In this document: in pieces, positions 10,858 to 22,365 of the stretch | How positions within the stretch are numbered: position 1 is the first letter of the stretch | Layout of the letters: the number at the start of each line of letters is the position of its first letter | Assembly (NCBI GenBank): GCA_948474755.1 | Contig: CAOLHI010000611.1 | Location: 372,001-436,000, forward strand | Reading direction: 5' to 3' | Source of the DNA: Ctenosaura bakeri | Taxonomy: Eukaryota; Chordata; Lepidosauria; Squamata; Iguanidae | Length of the DNA stretch: 64,000 bases | The notes under the pieces: generated by a model | Seen by the model: only the letters and a program-made list of their open reading frames with translations | Database searches by the model: none | Told to the model about the DNA's origin: nothing | Program-made: the position numbers and the translations under genes

Positions 10858-11842
10858 GTGTTTTAAAGTGGGGTACCACAGGGTTCTGTCCTGGGCCCAG
10901 TGCTATTCGACATCATCAATGACTTCGAAGAAAGAATAGAAGTCATGCTGATCAAATCTGCAGATGACACCAAATTGGGAGGGGTTGCTAATACCCCAGA
11001 GGACAGGATCAAATTTCAAAACGACCTTGACAGATTAGAAAGCTGGACCAAAGCTAATAAAATGAATTTCAACAGAGAGAAATGTAAGGTCCTACACTTA
11101 GGCAGAAAAAATGGAAGGCACGAATATAGGATGGGGGACACATGTATGGATAACAGTACGTGTGAAAGGGATCTAGGAGTCTTGGTAGATCACAAGCTGA
11201 ACGTGAGTCAGCAGTGTGGTGCAGCAGCCAAGAAAGCCAACGTGATTCTTGATTGCATCAATAGGTGCATGGTGTCTAGATCGAGGGAGGTAATGGTACC
11301 ACTCTAATTCTGCTTTGGTTAGACCTCATCTGGAATACTGTGTCCAGTTCTGGGCACCTCAATTCAAGAAGGATATTGACAAGCTGGAATGTGTCCAGAG
11401 GAGGGCAATCAAAATGATGAAGGGTCTAGAAGCCATGCCCTATGAGGAGTGGCTTAGGGAGCTGGGGATATTTAGTCTGCAGAAGAGAAGATTAAGACGG
11501 GACATGGTAGCCATGTTTAAATATTTGAAAGGATGTCATATCAAGGAGGGAATAGGGTTGTTTTCCACTGTTTCAGAGATCAGGAGAAAGAGGAATGGAT
11601 TCAAACTACAGGAAAAGAGATTCCACTTGAACCTCAGAAAGAACTTCCTGACCATCAGAGCTGTTCAGCAGTGGAATATGATGACTCAATGGAGTGTGGT
11701 GGCGTCTCCTTCTTTGGAGGTTTTTAAGCAGAGGCTGGATGGCCATCTGTTGGAAATGCTTTGATGTGTGTTCCTGCATAGTAGAGGGTTAGACTCGATG
11801 GCCCCTGGGGTCTCTTCCAACTCTCTGATTCTATGATTCTAT
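10858..11842 (+). mobile_element. CR1 LINE, ORF2 3' part and 3' end
   Basis: The frame 10900-11307 carries the reverse transcriptase active-site region (SADDTKLG) and the thumb-like [15 protein letters not shown] second frame from 11315 carries [15 protein letters not shown] and ends with [13 protein letters not shown]. The two are separated by a stop and frameshift at about 11308, so ORF2 is broken. It ends in the CR1 3' repeat GATTCTATGATTCTAT. The 5' part is missing, as is usual for CR1. Confidence 0.92.
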
Positions 11843-11844
11843 AA

Positions 11845-12292
11845 AGGGGGAAGGCAGAGCTAGGTGGAATGATAGGACACTTTAGCAGATTGGGGGGAAG
11901 CTGCCATACCAGTCTGCAAGGTGAAAAAGCAGGCCTTGCCAAAAGATGGGAACAGTTACTAGTGAGGAAGAATGGAGAATCTTTAAAGTATCTCAAGAGC
12001 TCTCCTAGAGAGAAGGGTGCTGGGTTGTTGTCTGCTGCTCTACAGGAGAGGACCAAATGTAATAGTTTTTAGTCACGGGAGGGTAGACTTCAACTGAACA
12101 TTAGAAGGAATTTCTGGATGTAAGAGCAGTTTGACAAAGGAACCAAATGCCTAGAAAGTGATGAGATCTCTTTCTTTGGATGTCTTCAAAAAAGAGGTTG
12201 GGCGGTGATCTTCCAGGGATGCTCTAGCTGCTTTGAGTGGGAGGTTGGACTCAACATCCCATATGGTTCTTTCTAACTCTATGATTCCATGA
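11845..12292 (+). mobile_element. Old CR1-like LINE 3' remnant
   Basis: GGTAGACTTCAACTGAACAT, TTTCTTTGGATGTCTTCAAA and TTGGACTCAACATCCCATA follow the order of CR1 3' ends but are far more diverged than the copy before it. It lacks an open frame and ends at CTATGATTCCATGA. It probably belongs to an older CR1 subfamily. Confidence 0.65.
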
Positions 12293-13514
12293 CAAGCTGG
12301 GAGAAGTAACTGGGACTGTCCTTGCCGCATTGGGGCAGTTGCATTATCTGTGATACCCAATGCCAGCAAACTGGACCATTCCCCCTTTCCCCTCCTGCTG
12401 CATCCCTCAGTAATATTAAAATTCTGCTCTAGGGTCTTCTAGACCTCTACGGCACATTTTTAGGATACACACACATACACACGCACGTGTGTGGTGTTAT
12501 ACATTTCTTTAAAGAGGACAATTTTAAAACAAGCTTCAAAACAGGCTTTTGGCTAATTGGAATTTCTGACTCTACGAAAGGAGATTAGCAATACTAATTG
12601 AAAGACCATATTTCTATGCGTGAAGCATATATGAGCCCAAGTTTTGAGAGGAGAGAGGGGCTTTCTCTCATCCCACCCCCATCATCTGCATGATATGTTT
12701 GGTGAGGACACATGAGAAGACCATGTTAGTGACTCCTTTCATACTGTGGAATGTCTTCTCATGGAAGACTAGGCTGGACTTCTCTCTGCTCTCCTTATGA
12801 GAAACAGAGAGAAAGATTTAAAAAGCCTTTGGCTATTAACTAGTTGTGAAAGAAGGATCTTTTAACAGTGGGTGCATGGCCACACATGGCCAGTTTCAGT
12901 CTGTGAAATGTTGGAGGGTACTCTACTGAAGAAGCAGAAACTTCCATAAAATCCATAAAAGAAACTGGAAACACATCTCAAGATGGTCAGAAGATGGTTC
13001 TTCGAGTAGCACAAAAGCCAGGCACATTTTGGTTGGTGTGGACTCTTGAGGCTTTCTTCAAGGGTTATATGAAGTCATAGAAGGATAACATGTAAATACA
13101 TCATACCATTATTGTATCTGTACATTGTCTGTGGCTTGCACATACCTATTTATAGAATCAGACTTCACAAATGTCTGGATCAGGAACTTTCAAACCATTT
13201 CCTGACATGAAAACATGTGAGAAAAAAGAGAAGGCTATGTGCATATATGTATGTAAGTATACATAACACACAAATACACACATGTGGTAATAAAAATAGT
13301 TAATAGTCAATGACGAATATTACTGCCACTAAAATAGCTAACCCTAAAATAACTATCTTTTGAGCATCCTGAGATGTGTCTCCATTCTGTGGGTTCCATT
13401 GGATACTGAAGCAGATTATTAGATCTAGGCCAGGATGTCAGGACATATATTACATATTTGAATTTTAGCATGGTTTTTAAATGAAGGCACCTTATGAAAT
13501 CTTTGCCCTAAAAG
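12293..13514. other. Unassigned intergenic sequence
   Basis: A CA-rich tract at about 12467-12492 and an ATGTATGTAAGTATACATA segment near 13244 are the only low-complexity features. I see no gene. Confidence 0.45.
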
Positions 13515-13650
13515 AGCTGTAGAATCATGCAATCCTGCAGTTATCATTGCACTGAAACTCCCAGCATTCCTTACCATTGTCTAGGCTGGCTACGGCTACT
13601 GAGAGTTACGGGCCAACAACATTTGGGGGCCACACAATTCCCACATGATT
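13515..13650. mobile_element. hAT-like fold-back MITE, degraded
   Basis: CTCCCAGCATTCCTTACCATT, GGCTGGCTACGGCTACTGAG and CAACAACATTTGGGGGCCACA match the right two thirds of the family seen at 63058. The left arm is eroded. Confidence 0.55.
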
Positions 13651-14352
13651 ACTAAAAGATAGGCTCAAATTATTCAACTTTAGAAAAAATAGAATGTAAT
13701 AATATCAAGCTTGACTATTTCTCTAGCAAAATAGGATTGGCCTTTTGAAAGAAGCTGTAAATCTATCACATCTGGGGTCTTATCTATCCCTCAGGCCAGC
13801 TCAACCTAAGCTGTCCTCTCTCTCCCATTACCTATCAAACTACTTTCAAGCCTTTTTCTCTAATACCAAGGAAGACCAAGGTGTTGGTGTCATGACAGGC
13901 ATTTCCAGTGATTTCCAGCCTAGCAGATAGAGCAAGGTCAACATAATATAATCTTTCCCCATTTTTGGTTGCAACACGGTTTTGTAATTTTAATTCAGAA
14001 AAGGACCATTTCAGAATCCATTGCTGAGCGAGCTACCTCTCCCTCGTTCTTTTCCAGCTGATCAGAACAAGCCTGTTTTATGAAGAAAATGAAATTGTAT
14101 CATTTTGGCTGATGCAGCAATTCATCTCTGACATAAAAGTACATGAAACCAAGTGGTACTAAACCAGGTTCGCCTTTGGCCTTTGATTGTCAGAGGTGTT
14201 TGTGTGAATACGTCAAGGAGGGGAGAAGGAAAACTGTGTCACTTGCGTGTGATAGAAAATTAGCATTATGGTGCCTACATCCACATTTCATTCCTTAAAA
14301 ATGGTGCATTGTGATAACTGCCTTGAATGACTTTTCTAATAGCTAGGATTTC
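13651..14352. other. Non-repetitive stretch, candidate conserved non-coding DNA
   Basis: I recognise no repeat here. Segment 13990-14250 has balanced composition and no decayed-transposon look. No splice-flanked open frame is evident. Function is unknown. Confidence 0.3.
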
Positions 14353-14355
14353 ATA

Positions 14356-15050
14356 GGCCATTTCCGCACAATGTTGCTGTATCACAACAGCAGTGAGATG
14401 TTAACAGTTCAAGAGCTGTGCTACTGCACAGCATTGTCAAAAACCAGCTGCTATTCTATCCCCATGCATTACAAAACAGCTCTATTATATTTCCAGAAAA
14501 AGTCCTTTAAGAGCTTCCATGAGCACTTCAATCCCATCAGCCATCTTAGTGTGGAACTGTAAGAGCGCTTGATAGTGCTTCCTGTTATCGCAAATCCAGC
14601 AGTGGGTGGGCTGTGGGCATGCCCAGGTTGTCCCTCCCTCTGCAACGCCCATGGTGTGGTAACATCGAAATCTATCACCTCTCTGTGTTTATTTTAAAGT
14701 TCTCCTTTAAGTTAAAACTTTTTATTTTTTAAATATATTTTTAAGCATTATAGCATAAAAATGCAATAGGGTATTGGCATGTTGTGCCATTGTAACATTG
14801 CTGCACTAGTACGGTTTCCAAAGGGGAAAAAAAAAGACCAATCTCGGCCATGGGGTGGGCTAAAGGTGGGGAAAGGGAGTGGTCAAGGATGCTGTAGTGT
14901 GGAAGAAACACCAGTGGCAATACCGCTACTCAGTTGCTTGAGATGGAAGGGTGTGGAAAAGAGCACTCCTAACCCAATGGCATCATGTGAATGAAAATGC
15001 TGGGATTGTAATGCTACAATGCTCTAGTGGTGTCTAGTGCAGAAATGGCC
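14356..15050. mobile_element. Class D MITE, 695 bp
   Basis: The ends GGCCATTTCCGCAC and GTGCAGAAATGGCC are inverted repeats identical in type to class A. ATA flanks both sides (14353-14355 and 15051-15053). The interior, including the AT-rich 14690-14770, does not match the other classes. No transposase frame is present. Confidence 0.8.
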
Positions 15051-15053
15051 ATA

Positions 15054-15490
15054 GATTAGCAGTGTTTCGGCAAACAATAGTATGTGCTAACTATACGAAG
15101 CTCCCGAGTATATGGCACCAAGAGATGGCTATGGAGGCAGAGTCCAGTTGTTTAAAACTGCCTTGATAGAAAGATGGATGCTGTGCAAGGAGATAAGAAA
15201 TGCTTCCTTCGGCAATGTCCAGAAAAGGATGCATGTGAATGTAATCTTAGGTTGCAAATGCATATTTTACCTGCAGGATTCCAGTCACACATAATTAGGA
15301 GCTGCGAGAGGGCTCACTTCCAAGCAATGTACATTCAGCTGGTACTGTCAAAGAAACCCAGATGTGTATAGGGTGCTCCGTATGGAATCAGTCCAGGTTC
15401 AAAGGACAGTGCTCTTGTTCACTGCTTGGAATGAGTTTGCTGGTGACACTTCAATGGAGAATTTTGTTGTTGGAGTTTGGACAGTACCAT
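15054..15490. other. Unassigned intergenic sequence
   Basis: No repeat family or gene recognised. Confidence 0.4.
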
Positions 15491-15523
15491 AATGATGATG
15501 ATGATGATGATGATGATGACGAC

Positions 15524-15578
<55 letters not shown>
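15491..15578. repeat. Compound trinucleotide microsatellite (ATG)n(AAT)n
   Basis: About nine ATG units, an interrupted GACGACA, then about seventeen AAT units. Open frames of poly-Asn, poly-Ile, poly-Tyr or poly-His across it are artefacts. Confidence 0.98.
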
Positions 15579-16302
15579 CAAATCTTGTTGCTCCAGCACA
15601 GCTCGCTGATTAAAATGGAGGTCAAAAGGAAGTGCTCACTAGAGTCAAAAGTAATCAAGACTGAATTGATTTTATATTCAATTCATGTAAACACTGCTCA
15701 CTTCAACTCTTAAAAATCCATAAAGTAGCAGAAAAATTACCAGCTCCATTTTTCAAAAGGATGTATAGTTAAAGCACAGAGCTGCTAATGCGCTTTATCC
15801 ACGTATGACACAAAGAATGCATAAATAAGAGGACTGCCACGGCATCGGCTCATTCAGGAAACTATCGAAGTGAAGCTTAAATGTTGACCATTTTTCAAGG
15901 CTACTTCTACTTTCTGTCTTCTCAGTGAATTAATTAAACTCATTAGCTTGACAGGCAGAAATGCCCATTCCATCTAAACACCATGTTTCCTTTCCTCCGC
16001 CTGAAGCTGAGCTATGGCTTTATTATAATAGATCTAGCAAAAAAAAAAAAAAAAAGCACTTATGATCATGAGTATCTCTTAGCTAGGGATTAAACGCTTG
16101 GATGCCGATGGGGTAATTTCACTGAAGAAACTTACTCAGTTGTCACCCAGGTTCTTTCCCATCAAAGCAAAATCTATTACTGGCTAGCTGATGTAAAATT
16201 GGCATAAGGAGATAGGAATAACCTATTTGGACCAATTCTCTACTCTCTTAATATGTTTTTATACTATACTTTCTCCTCCTTGCCCTGGCCTTTCACTTTG
16301 TT
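15579..16302. other. Unassigned intergenic sequence with an A tract
   Basis: A run of 17 A lies at about 16039-16055 without a recognisable retroposon upstream. There is no gene. Confidence 0.4.
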
Positions 16303-16982
16303 AGAATCATAGAATGATAGAATCAAGAGTTGGAAGAGACCGCACGGGCCATCCAGTCCAACCCCCCACCATGCAGGAACACCCTCAAAGCACTCCCAAC
16401 AGACGGCCATCTAGCCTCTGCTTAAAAACCTCCAAAGAAGGAGACTTCACTCTGAGGCATCATATTCTACTGCCGGATGGCTCTGACCATCAGAAAGTTC
16501 TTCCTGAGGTTTAGGTGGAATCTCATGTCCTGCAGTTTAAAGTCATTGGTCCTTGTCCTAGTCTCTGAAGAAGTGGAAAACAAGCCTATTCCCTCTTCAA
16601 TATGACATCCTTTCAAATATTTAAACATGTCCCATCTTAACTTTCTCTTCTGAAGACTAAACATCCCCAGCTTCCTAAGCTGCTCCTCATAAGGCTTCCA
16701 GACCCTCCACCATTTTTGGACACTTTCCAGCTTGCCAATATCCTTCTTCAAATGAGGTGCCCAGAACTAGACACAGTATTCCAGATGAGGTCTGGCCAAA
16801 GCAGAATAGAGTGGTACTTCTCGATCTAAACACTATACTCTTATTGATGCAACCAAGAATTGTGTTGGCTTTCTTGACTACTGCATCATACTACTAACTC
16901 ATGTTCACCTGGTGGTCTACTAAGACTCCTAGATCCCTTTCACAGATACCATCATCCAGCCAGGTGTATCCCATCCTAAATT
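16303..16982 (-). mobile_element. CR1 LINE 3' end, reverse orientation
   Basis: It begins with the complement of the CR1 terminal repeat (GAATCATAGAATGATAG). On the minus strand it encodes broken pieces including MKKDIGKLESVQKW and CHIEEGIGLFST. It runs directly into a Sauria SINE at 16983. Many indels. Confidence 0.88.
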
Positions 16983-17245
16983 ATTGTTTTTGTTTTTGTT
17001 GTTATCTGCCCTCCAGTCATTTTTGACTTGGGGAAACCTGAAGGCAACCTTATTATTGGGTTTGCTTGGCAAGAGTTTTTCAGAGGACGGTTGTCTTTTG
17101 CCTTCCTCTGAGGCTGAGAGAGCCTGAGTTGCTCAAGGTCAGCCAGTGGGTCTCCATTGCTGAGTGGGGATTCCAACCATGGTTTCTGGAGTTGTAGTCC
17201 AATGCTCAGACCATGGTTTCCAGAGTCGTAGCCCAACCATGGTGG
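16983..17245 (-). mobile_element. Sauria-type SINE with internal duplication
   Basis: On the plus strand it opens with the (TTTTTG)n/TTGTTG complement of the tail, then TTGCCTTCCTCTGAGGCTGA and the head. Within the head, ACCATGGTTTC...GTAGTCCAATGCTCAG at 17177 is followed by a second diverged copy starting at 17210, a tandem duplication of about 33 bp. Confidence 0.8.
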
Positions 17246-18682
17246 CTCTTTACCAATCATCACTGCCTTTTCCAATAAGTCATGTCACTTACGATACATC
17301 CAAAGAACAACATCCTCAGTTCAATCATCTTGGCTCCTAGTAAGAGCTGAAGTCTGATTTTCTCTAGGGCTTATTAAAACAAAGGTGTGTGACACTACAG
17401 CCATTTTCTCATGATGTTGCTGTCCTGTGATGGGAGACGTGTTGCTTCTGATCTGCAAGTAATTCAGAACTGCAATGTGGACAAAATGAACAAAGAGCAC
17501 TGTCATATTTGAAGCATCCAGCACAATGTCTCAGTGACTTAGTTATTCCTTCTGCAGACCTAAAGACAGCCTTGCTTATTATATCACATTGTTACTGGAT
17601 GGTTTGCTGTCATGAAATCCTTAAAAAAGGAGAAAGCACAAAAGGTGGTATAAAAATATTCTTATGAACAATTGTTCCCCAAATCATCATATTTCAATAT
17701 TTGTTTGTGAGCCTGGTCAGGTTACTTTGTATAAATGAAGGAGCAACAGTTTTAAATAAATTGAAAGGTGGTTGAACCATTTGTTGGTTGTGAAAAGATA
17801 CTGTTCGAAAAGGATGTACTTCAAAATGCACTTCAGTGCCGAAAGAGAAAAAGCCCTAACTTTTTCAAAAGCTTCTCTATAAGCTAGAACAACGGCCCCT
17901 GGAGATCCATATTCACACCTTCTGTTCTGAGCTGAAATTGTACAATTTTGTGTTTTTAAAATGCCTGACTCCTTGATTGAAATGGCTGAAAATGAGCTGG
18001 ATTCAGAAGTCCTTTAGATCCAATCATTTATGTCACTCCACTTCACAATAGCTAAATTGCTTTGGATTCGAAACATTGCCCTTAGGGATGAGAAAGAACC
18101 TCCAGAATGGTTTTTTTCCCCCTTCTTTTTGTCTTCTTCCCTTTTTTTTTCTTTTAAAATAAAGCTCTTTAGGCCTCTGATGAAATACAAAAAGAAAAAG
18201 AACAAGAAAAAAAGCAACCCAAACCTCTCCCTCGAATGACTTTTGGTTTAGGTTCTTATTGAAAATAGCCCAGCATTACTGGTAACTTAGCTATGCTTGA
18301 GGACTGAAAATAAGAGGAGAAATGCTAGCTATTTTACAGGTTGAATAGAGAAAGACACAATGGGATCATTTTGGAGACAGCGAGGAAGCCTGATTGCAGC
18401 GTTATTGTGTCATTTGAAGATATTTATAAATTTTTGGAGCTGTGATGTGAAGCACAGAAGTGTAAGGAAGGCAAAGCATCGAACGACAAAGGCTGTGATA
18501 GCTGGATATGGATTGTGGGTAGAAGGCAGACAAGGAACATTGGGGACAGTGAAAGAAAGGAGTGCCACAAGAGCTGTTTCTGCACTAGCAGATGGTTTCT
18601 ACGTTGAAGTGAGTATCTGTTCTGAAGTGAGTATCTGTTTTGGGCTCTTGCTCAGTCTAGTTCCAAGCAAAGAACTCCAAAA
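17246..18682. other. Unassigned intergenic sequence
   Basis: Pyrimidine-rich and purine-rich tracts lie at 18110-18220. I see no repeat family and no credible exon. The 114-codon frame at 18360-18704 has no recognisable domain and runs into a CR1 tail. Confidence 0.4.
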
Positions 18683-19228
18683 CCATAGAATCATAGAATC
18701 ATAGAATCATAGAAATGTAGAGTTGAAAGAGACCACACAGGCCATCCAGTCCAACCCCCTGCCATGCAGGAACACCCTCAAATCAATCCCGACAGATGGC
18801 CATCAAGCCTCTGCTTAAAAACCTCCAAGGAAGGAGACTCCACTACACTCCGAGGCAGCAGATTCCACTGTCGGACAACTCTGACCATCAGGAAGTTCTT
18901 CCTGAGGTTCGGGTGGAATCTCCTTTCCTGCAGCTTGAATCCATTGCTCCTTGTCCTGGTCTCTGGAGCAGCAGAAAACAAGTCCCCTCCTTCCTCTACG
19001 TGGCATCCCTTCAAATATTTAAACATGGCTATCATGTCCCCTCTTAACCTCCTCTTCTGCAGACTAAACATACCCAGCTCTCTAAGTCTATCCTCATAGG
19101 GCATGGCTTCCAGGCCTCTCACCATTTTGGTCGCCCTCCTCTGGACTTGCTCCAGCTTGTCAATATCCTTCTTGAATTGGGGTGCCCAGAACTGGACACA
19201 TCATTCAAGATGGGGTCCATCCAGGGAT
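18683..19228 (-). mobile_element. CR1 LINE 3' end, reverse orientation
   Basis: It starts with several ATAGAATC units, the complement of the CR1 3' repeat. The minus-strand frame 18778-19125 stays open for 115 codons ([20 protein letters not shown] to [15 protein letters not shown]), the C-terminus of ORF2. The open frame and regular tail mark it as one of the younger CR1 copies here. Confidence 0.92.
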
Positions 19229-19272
19229 GGACCAGTTCTTTACTCAGTTCTAGGGATGCAGTTCTTCGCTAA

Positions 19273-19474
19273 GGGCCACACGACATTGCTATAGTGCCAT
19301 TATTCCACTTTCAACATCCTGTGGAATTCTGGGGTTTGTAGTTTCCTGAGGCCCAAGAGCTCTCTGGCAGAGAATTCTCAATGCCTCTCCCTAAACTGCA
19401 AATCCCAGGATTCCATAAGAGGTTGAAAGCGGAATAATAGCACTACACTACAACAGTGTAGTGTGGAAAGACCC
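19273..19474. mobile_element. Class A MITE, 202 bp
   Basis: Ends GGGCCACACGACATTGCTAT and AGTGTGGAAAGACCC, with TAA at 19270-19272 and 19475-19477. The terminal repeat is more diverged than in other copies but the interior is typical. Confidence 0.88.
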
Positions 19475-19477
19475 TAA

Positions 19478-19834
19478 GTTTCTTTTCAAAGGAAATATTG
19501 AGTAACTTTGGAAAATTTCTTCAAGCAGGAGAAAGCCTTTGAAGTCTATTTACAACTTGGGAACTATTCTATGCAAAATTCACATATGATTGTTTCCTTT
19601 GGAAAACAGTATTTTCTGCACAAGAACCAGCATTTTCTATGCAGAAAATAATATTCTTATGCTGGGAGGAAAAGATGTTGAAAACCATCCATGTTCAGAG
19701 GCAGGAATCATAGGCCTTTTTTTTTTTTTTTTTTTTTGGGTGAGGGGGGAGTCTCGTCTGGCTCTTCAAACTCCTCCCAACCTCCTTCCAAAGACTTTCC
19801 AAAGTTTTTCATCAGAATCCTATATGACCTGTTA
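19478..19834. other. Unassigned sequence with a poly(T) tract
   Basis: A T run of about 21 lies at 19717-19737. TTTTCTGCACAAG and TTTTCTATGCAGAAAAT near 19610-19650 resemble motifs at 2980 and 54170. Confidence 0.4.
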
Positions 19835-20218
19835 TCTAATACATAAAGGTCAAAGTTTGTCTGTTTGTCTCTGTCAGATGAAGACCTTATATGATTGGCT
19901 GCCTAAGAAGATTCTATGGAGTCCTGGGCTTTGCAGTTTAGAGATGGGCCCTTAGAATTCTCAGTCAGAAAATAGGCTGGTTACTATGGAGACAGCAAGG
20001 AGGCCTAGCACCAAGGAGGAAGACATTGTAATCCCTCAGGAACTCAACCTCTCTATGTTAATAACTCTGAATACAGATTGGATTGGGGAATATGAGGAAA
20101 AGTTACAAGTACTGGACAAGACAGTTTGGGGAATTAGAGACACAGGATCTCAAATCTTTTAAACAAGTATTACCTATGAGAAAATAAAGTCCCGGGCAAC
20201 GTCAGGAATATATGCTAG
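19835..20218 (+). mobile_element. Helitron-like non-autonomous element
   Basis: It starts with TCTAATACATAAAGGTCAAA and a TTTGTCTGTTTGTCTCTG segment. It ends with GTCCCGGGCAACGTCAGG followed by TATATGCTAG, inserted between A (19834) and T (20219). A GC-rich hairpin-like block just before CTAG, a 5' TC and an A/T target are Helitron hallmarks. The hairpin is weak in this copy. A class A fragment sits inside at 19910-19972. No Rep/helicase frame is present. Confidence 0.6.
19910..19972. mobile_element. Class A MITE fragment within Helitron-like element
   Basis: TTCTATGGAGTCCTGGGCTT, TGCAGTTTAGAGATGGGCCC and AGAATTCTCAGTCAGA match the class A interior, but both termini are missing. It could be captured DNA or an insertion that later lost its ends. 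Confidence 0.65.
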
Positions 20219-20954
20219 TATTAAATAACTATACACACACCTAGTGACATAATAGAGGCACTAAAAAATCCCTTTACTGGATTGTAAAGATGCATAACAG
20301 GAAAAACCATGTGCATTGGGCACTCACTGGCAAGAGTGCCCAATGCACATTGGTGCCCAATTTGCACTGGGACTGATGTGATGAGCATCCTGTACTGCAT
20401 CCATCCTGTTGTGCATGGATCCCATTGTTCATTGGTCACTTTGCTGATTGTGCTACATAACAGCAACCCTCTACTGGATACAGATGTGATGGAACTACCC
20501 GATTCTAATTCCCACAGATGTACATCTGCTTATGAAGACCTGAGACCCTAACGGGATTCTGGTCTTTAAAAAAAAAAAAAGAGCATGATGGGAGCACTCC
20601 CCTCCTGGCAGACCGAATGCCAGGATCCACATAGGAAGACTCCATGAACAGGTAGAGTGCAGAAAGGACCTTGGTGTAATTTGGGAAGGCACCATTCACC
20701 CCAAAGTAGGGCCAAGGTCCTAGATCAGCTAGTTAGTTCAATACTGTACACTTAATTAAGTAGCATCTCTTGGTTTGATTCCCCCAGTCTTGCTTCATTG
20801 GGCATTACCCTCTGTGAGAAATGTAGGTCCATTCTCCTGCCAGTCATGGCATAGCAGACTGATGTTTCCACCCCAGTCTCTCTAGTGATCTCTGGTGTGA
20901 CAATCTGAAGTAGGACCTCCACCTCAATTCCTCCTCATACCAGAGATTGAGAGT
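20219..20954. other. Unassigned sequence with one MITE-like terminus
   Basis: AGAGTGCAGAAAGGACC at 20654-20670 looks like a right terminal repeat of the class A-D group, but I could not find its left partner. The interval also holds a perfect hairpin at 20309 and an A run near 20569. Confidence 0.4.
20309..20350. repeat. Perfect 17-bp inverted repeat
   Basis: ATGTGCATTGGGCACTC and its exact complement GAGTGCCCAATGCACAT are separated by the 8 bases ACTGGCAA. Confidence 0.95.
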
Positions 20955-21150
20955 GGGACAGGGGTACAGTGGCGGAGCTTGGAGCGTGTGGAGTGGGGGC
21001 AAGAGGGAGGCAGGGCTACGGCACAAAGGGCATGGCCACTCTGTGCGGGGGTGTGGCTGCAGTGCATGGGGGCATGGCCAGGGAGTGCAGGAGCATGGCT
21101 ATGAGCCAAGATGCCCCCAAAACATTGCTGCCCAGGCAACCAGCCCCTCC
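20955..21150 (+). repeat. GC-rich dispersed repeat, copy 1
   Basis: GGTGTGGCTGCAGTGCATGG and GATGCCCCCAAAACATTGCT are matched in reverse complement at 42918-43095. Locally it is a near-tandem array of GCATGG-type units. The family is not recognised. Confidence 0.6.
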
Positions 21151-22362
21151 ATCCCTGCAGGGGTAGAAAAAAATGGTTTGCTGTGTTCCAAGCAGAAAGT
21201 GCTGATTTTTGCATAAAACCATCATGTGAGAATTCGAGGCAAAAGAAGTCTTCAAATAGCCTTCAAAAGCTATGGTTTTTTGAAGACTTTTTCACTACGG
21301 GAATAAAATTGCTGAAATTACTCATCAACACCTTCAAGAAGAAACACAGTTAAGAATTACATCCCTAAGCAGATGACTTGCTTGGTCCAGTATATAGAAA
21401 ATAGTTTGCAATATAAAACACCAGTCTGCTTTCATTGTACTTTCTTCTTATCTGGCAAAAATAGCCAGAAATTTTCTCATTCTGAGTTCTTTTCAATATG
21501 AATCTGCCTGACCTTGAGTTCCAAATGTACAAACATCTTTTAGGGTTTTTTTTTAAAGGCTACCATATGCTGTATGTTAAATAAAATATTATTTTACCAT
21601 CTGTTTGACTGGTGTCTGTGAGTTCCAATGTGGCAGAACATGGGCTGCCTGCAAACTTAAACATATGAGTAAAGCAGCTTTTAGGAAAATGTGGTAGGGG
21701 AGGCTTGGGCAACTGCTTAGGCTTTTAAAGATTTTGCAGATATAGTGTAGGTATTTTTTAAAAAGACAGTTTGGAATCCTAAATAATCAAGTACCAAACA
21801 TGCCAGTTTCCTGAGAGAGAAAATAAATAGCAAATTGTCTCTTAGTTTCTGACATTAGATCATTTGCCATGGAGAAGGTCCATGTTAAATCAATATAAAA
21901 CACCATTTTCTAAAGCAGCCAAATATCTATTTCATACAGCAGCTAAGAGCCTCCATCAGGAGAGAAACGTCCATCATTTAGCTACATCTCTGTAATTATG
22001 TCCCCAGAGGTACCTCTCCTTCTAATTGGCAAAGGCTACAGCCATGATGTTGATTTCTTCACCAACTTGTTTGCCCTTCCTCTCCTCCCCCTGACAAAAA
22101 CCTTGCCCAGTAAGCAGTGTGGTCCTCCCATGTCCATGTTGTCAGAGACCAGGGGGAGTAACTAGTGATGTGTCCAGCTATTTTCCTGTAGCTGGACATA
22201 CTGTGATAGGCATCCCCAGAAATCTGTAAGGGTCATCAAGATGTCTCTGCAGACAATGTCCTTGTAGTATATCCAGTTACTAGAAAATAGCTAAACGCAT
22301 GTCTGCTCACCCACTCCACTTTCCAACAACACAGAAGTGACCATCTTGGAAGAGGTGAGGAC
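21151..22362. other. Unassigned intergenic sequence
   Basis: No gene or repeat recognised. TATTTTACCATCTG and flanks near 21590 are AT-rich but not diagnostic. Confidence 0.4.
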
Positions 22363-22365
22363 TAT

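Noticed and set aside
15362..15713. Open frames rich in Asn, Ile, Tyr, His or Met
   Set aside because: They are translations of the ATG/AAT microsatellite.
20219..20670. A fifth class of MITE ending at 20670
   Set aside because: A right-type terminus is present but I could not find a convincing left terminus or duplication.
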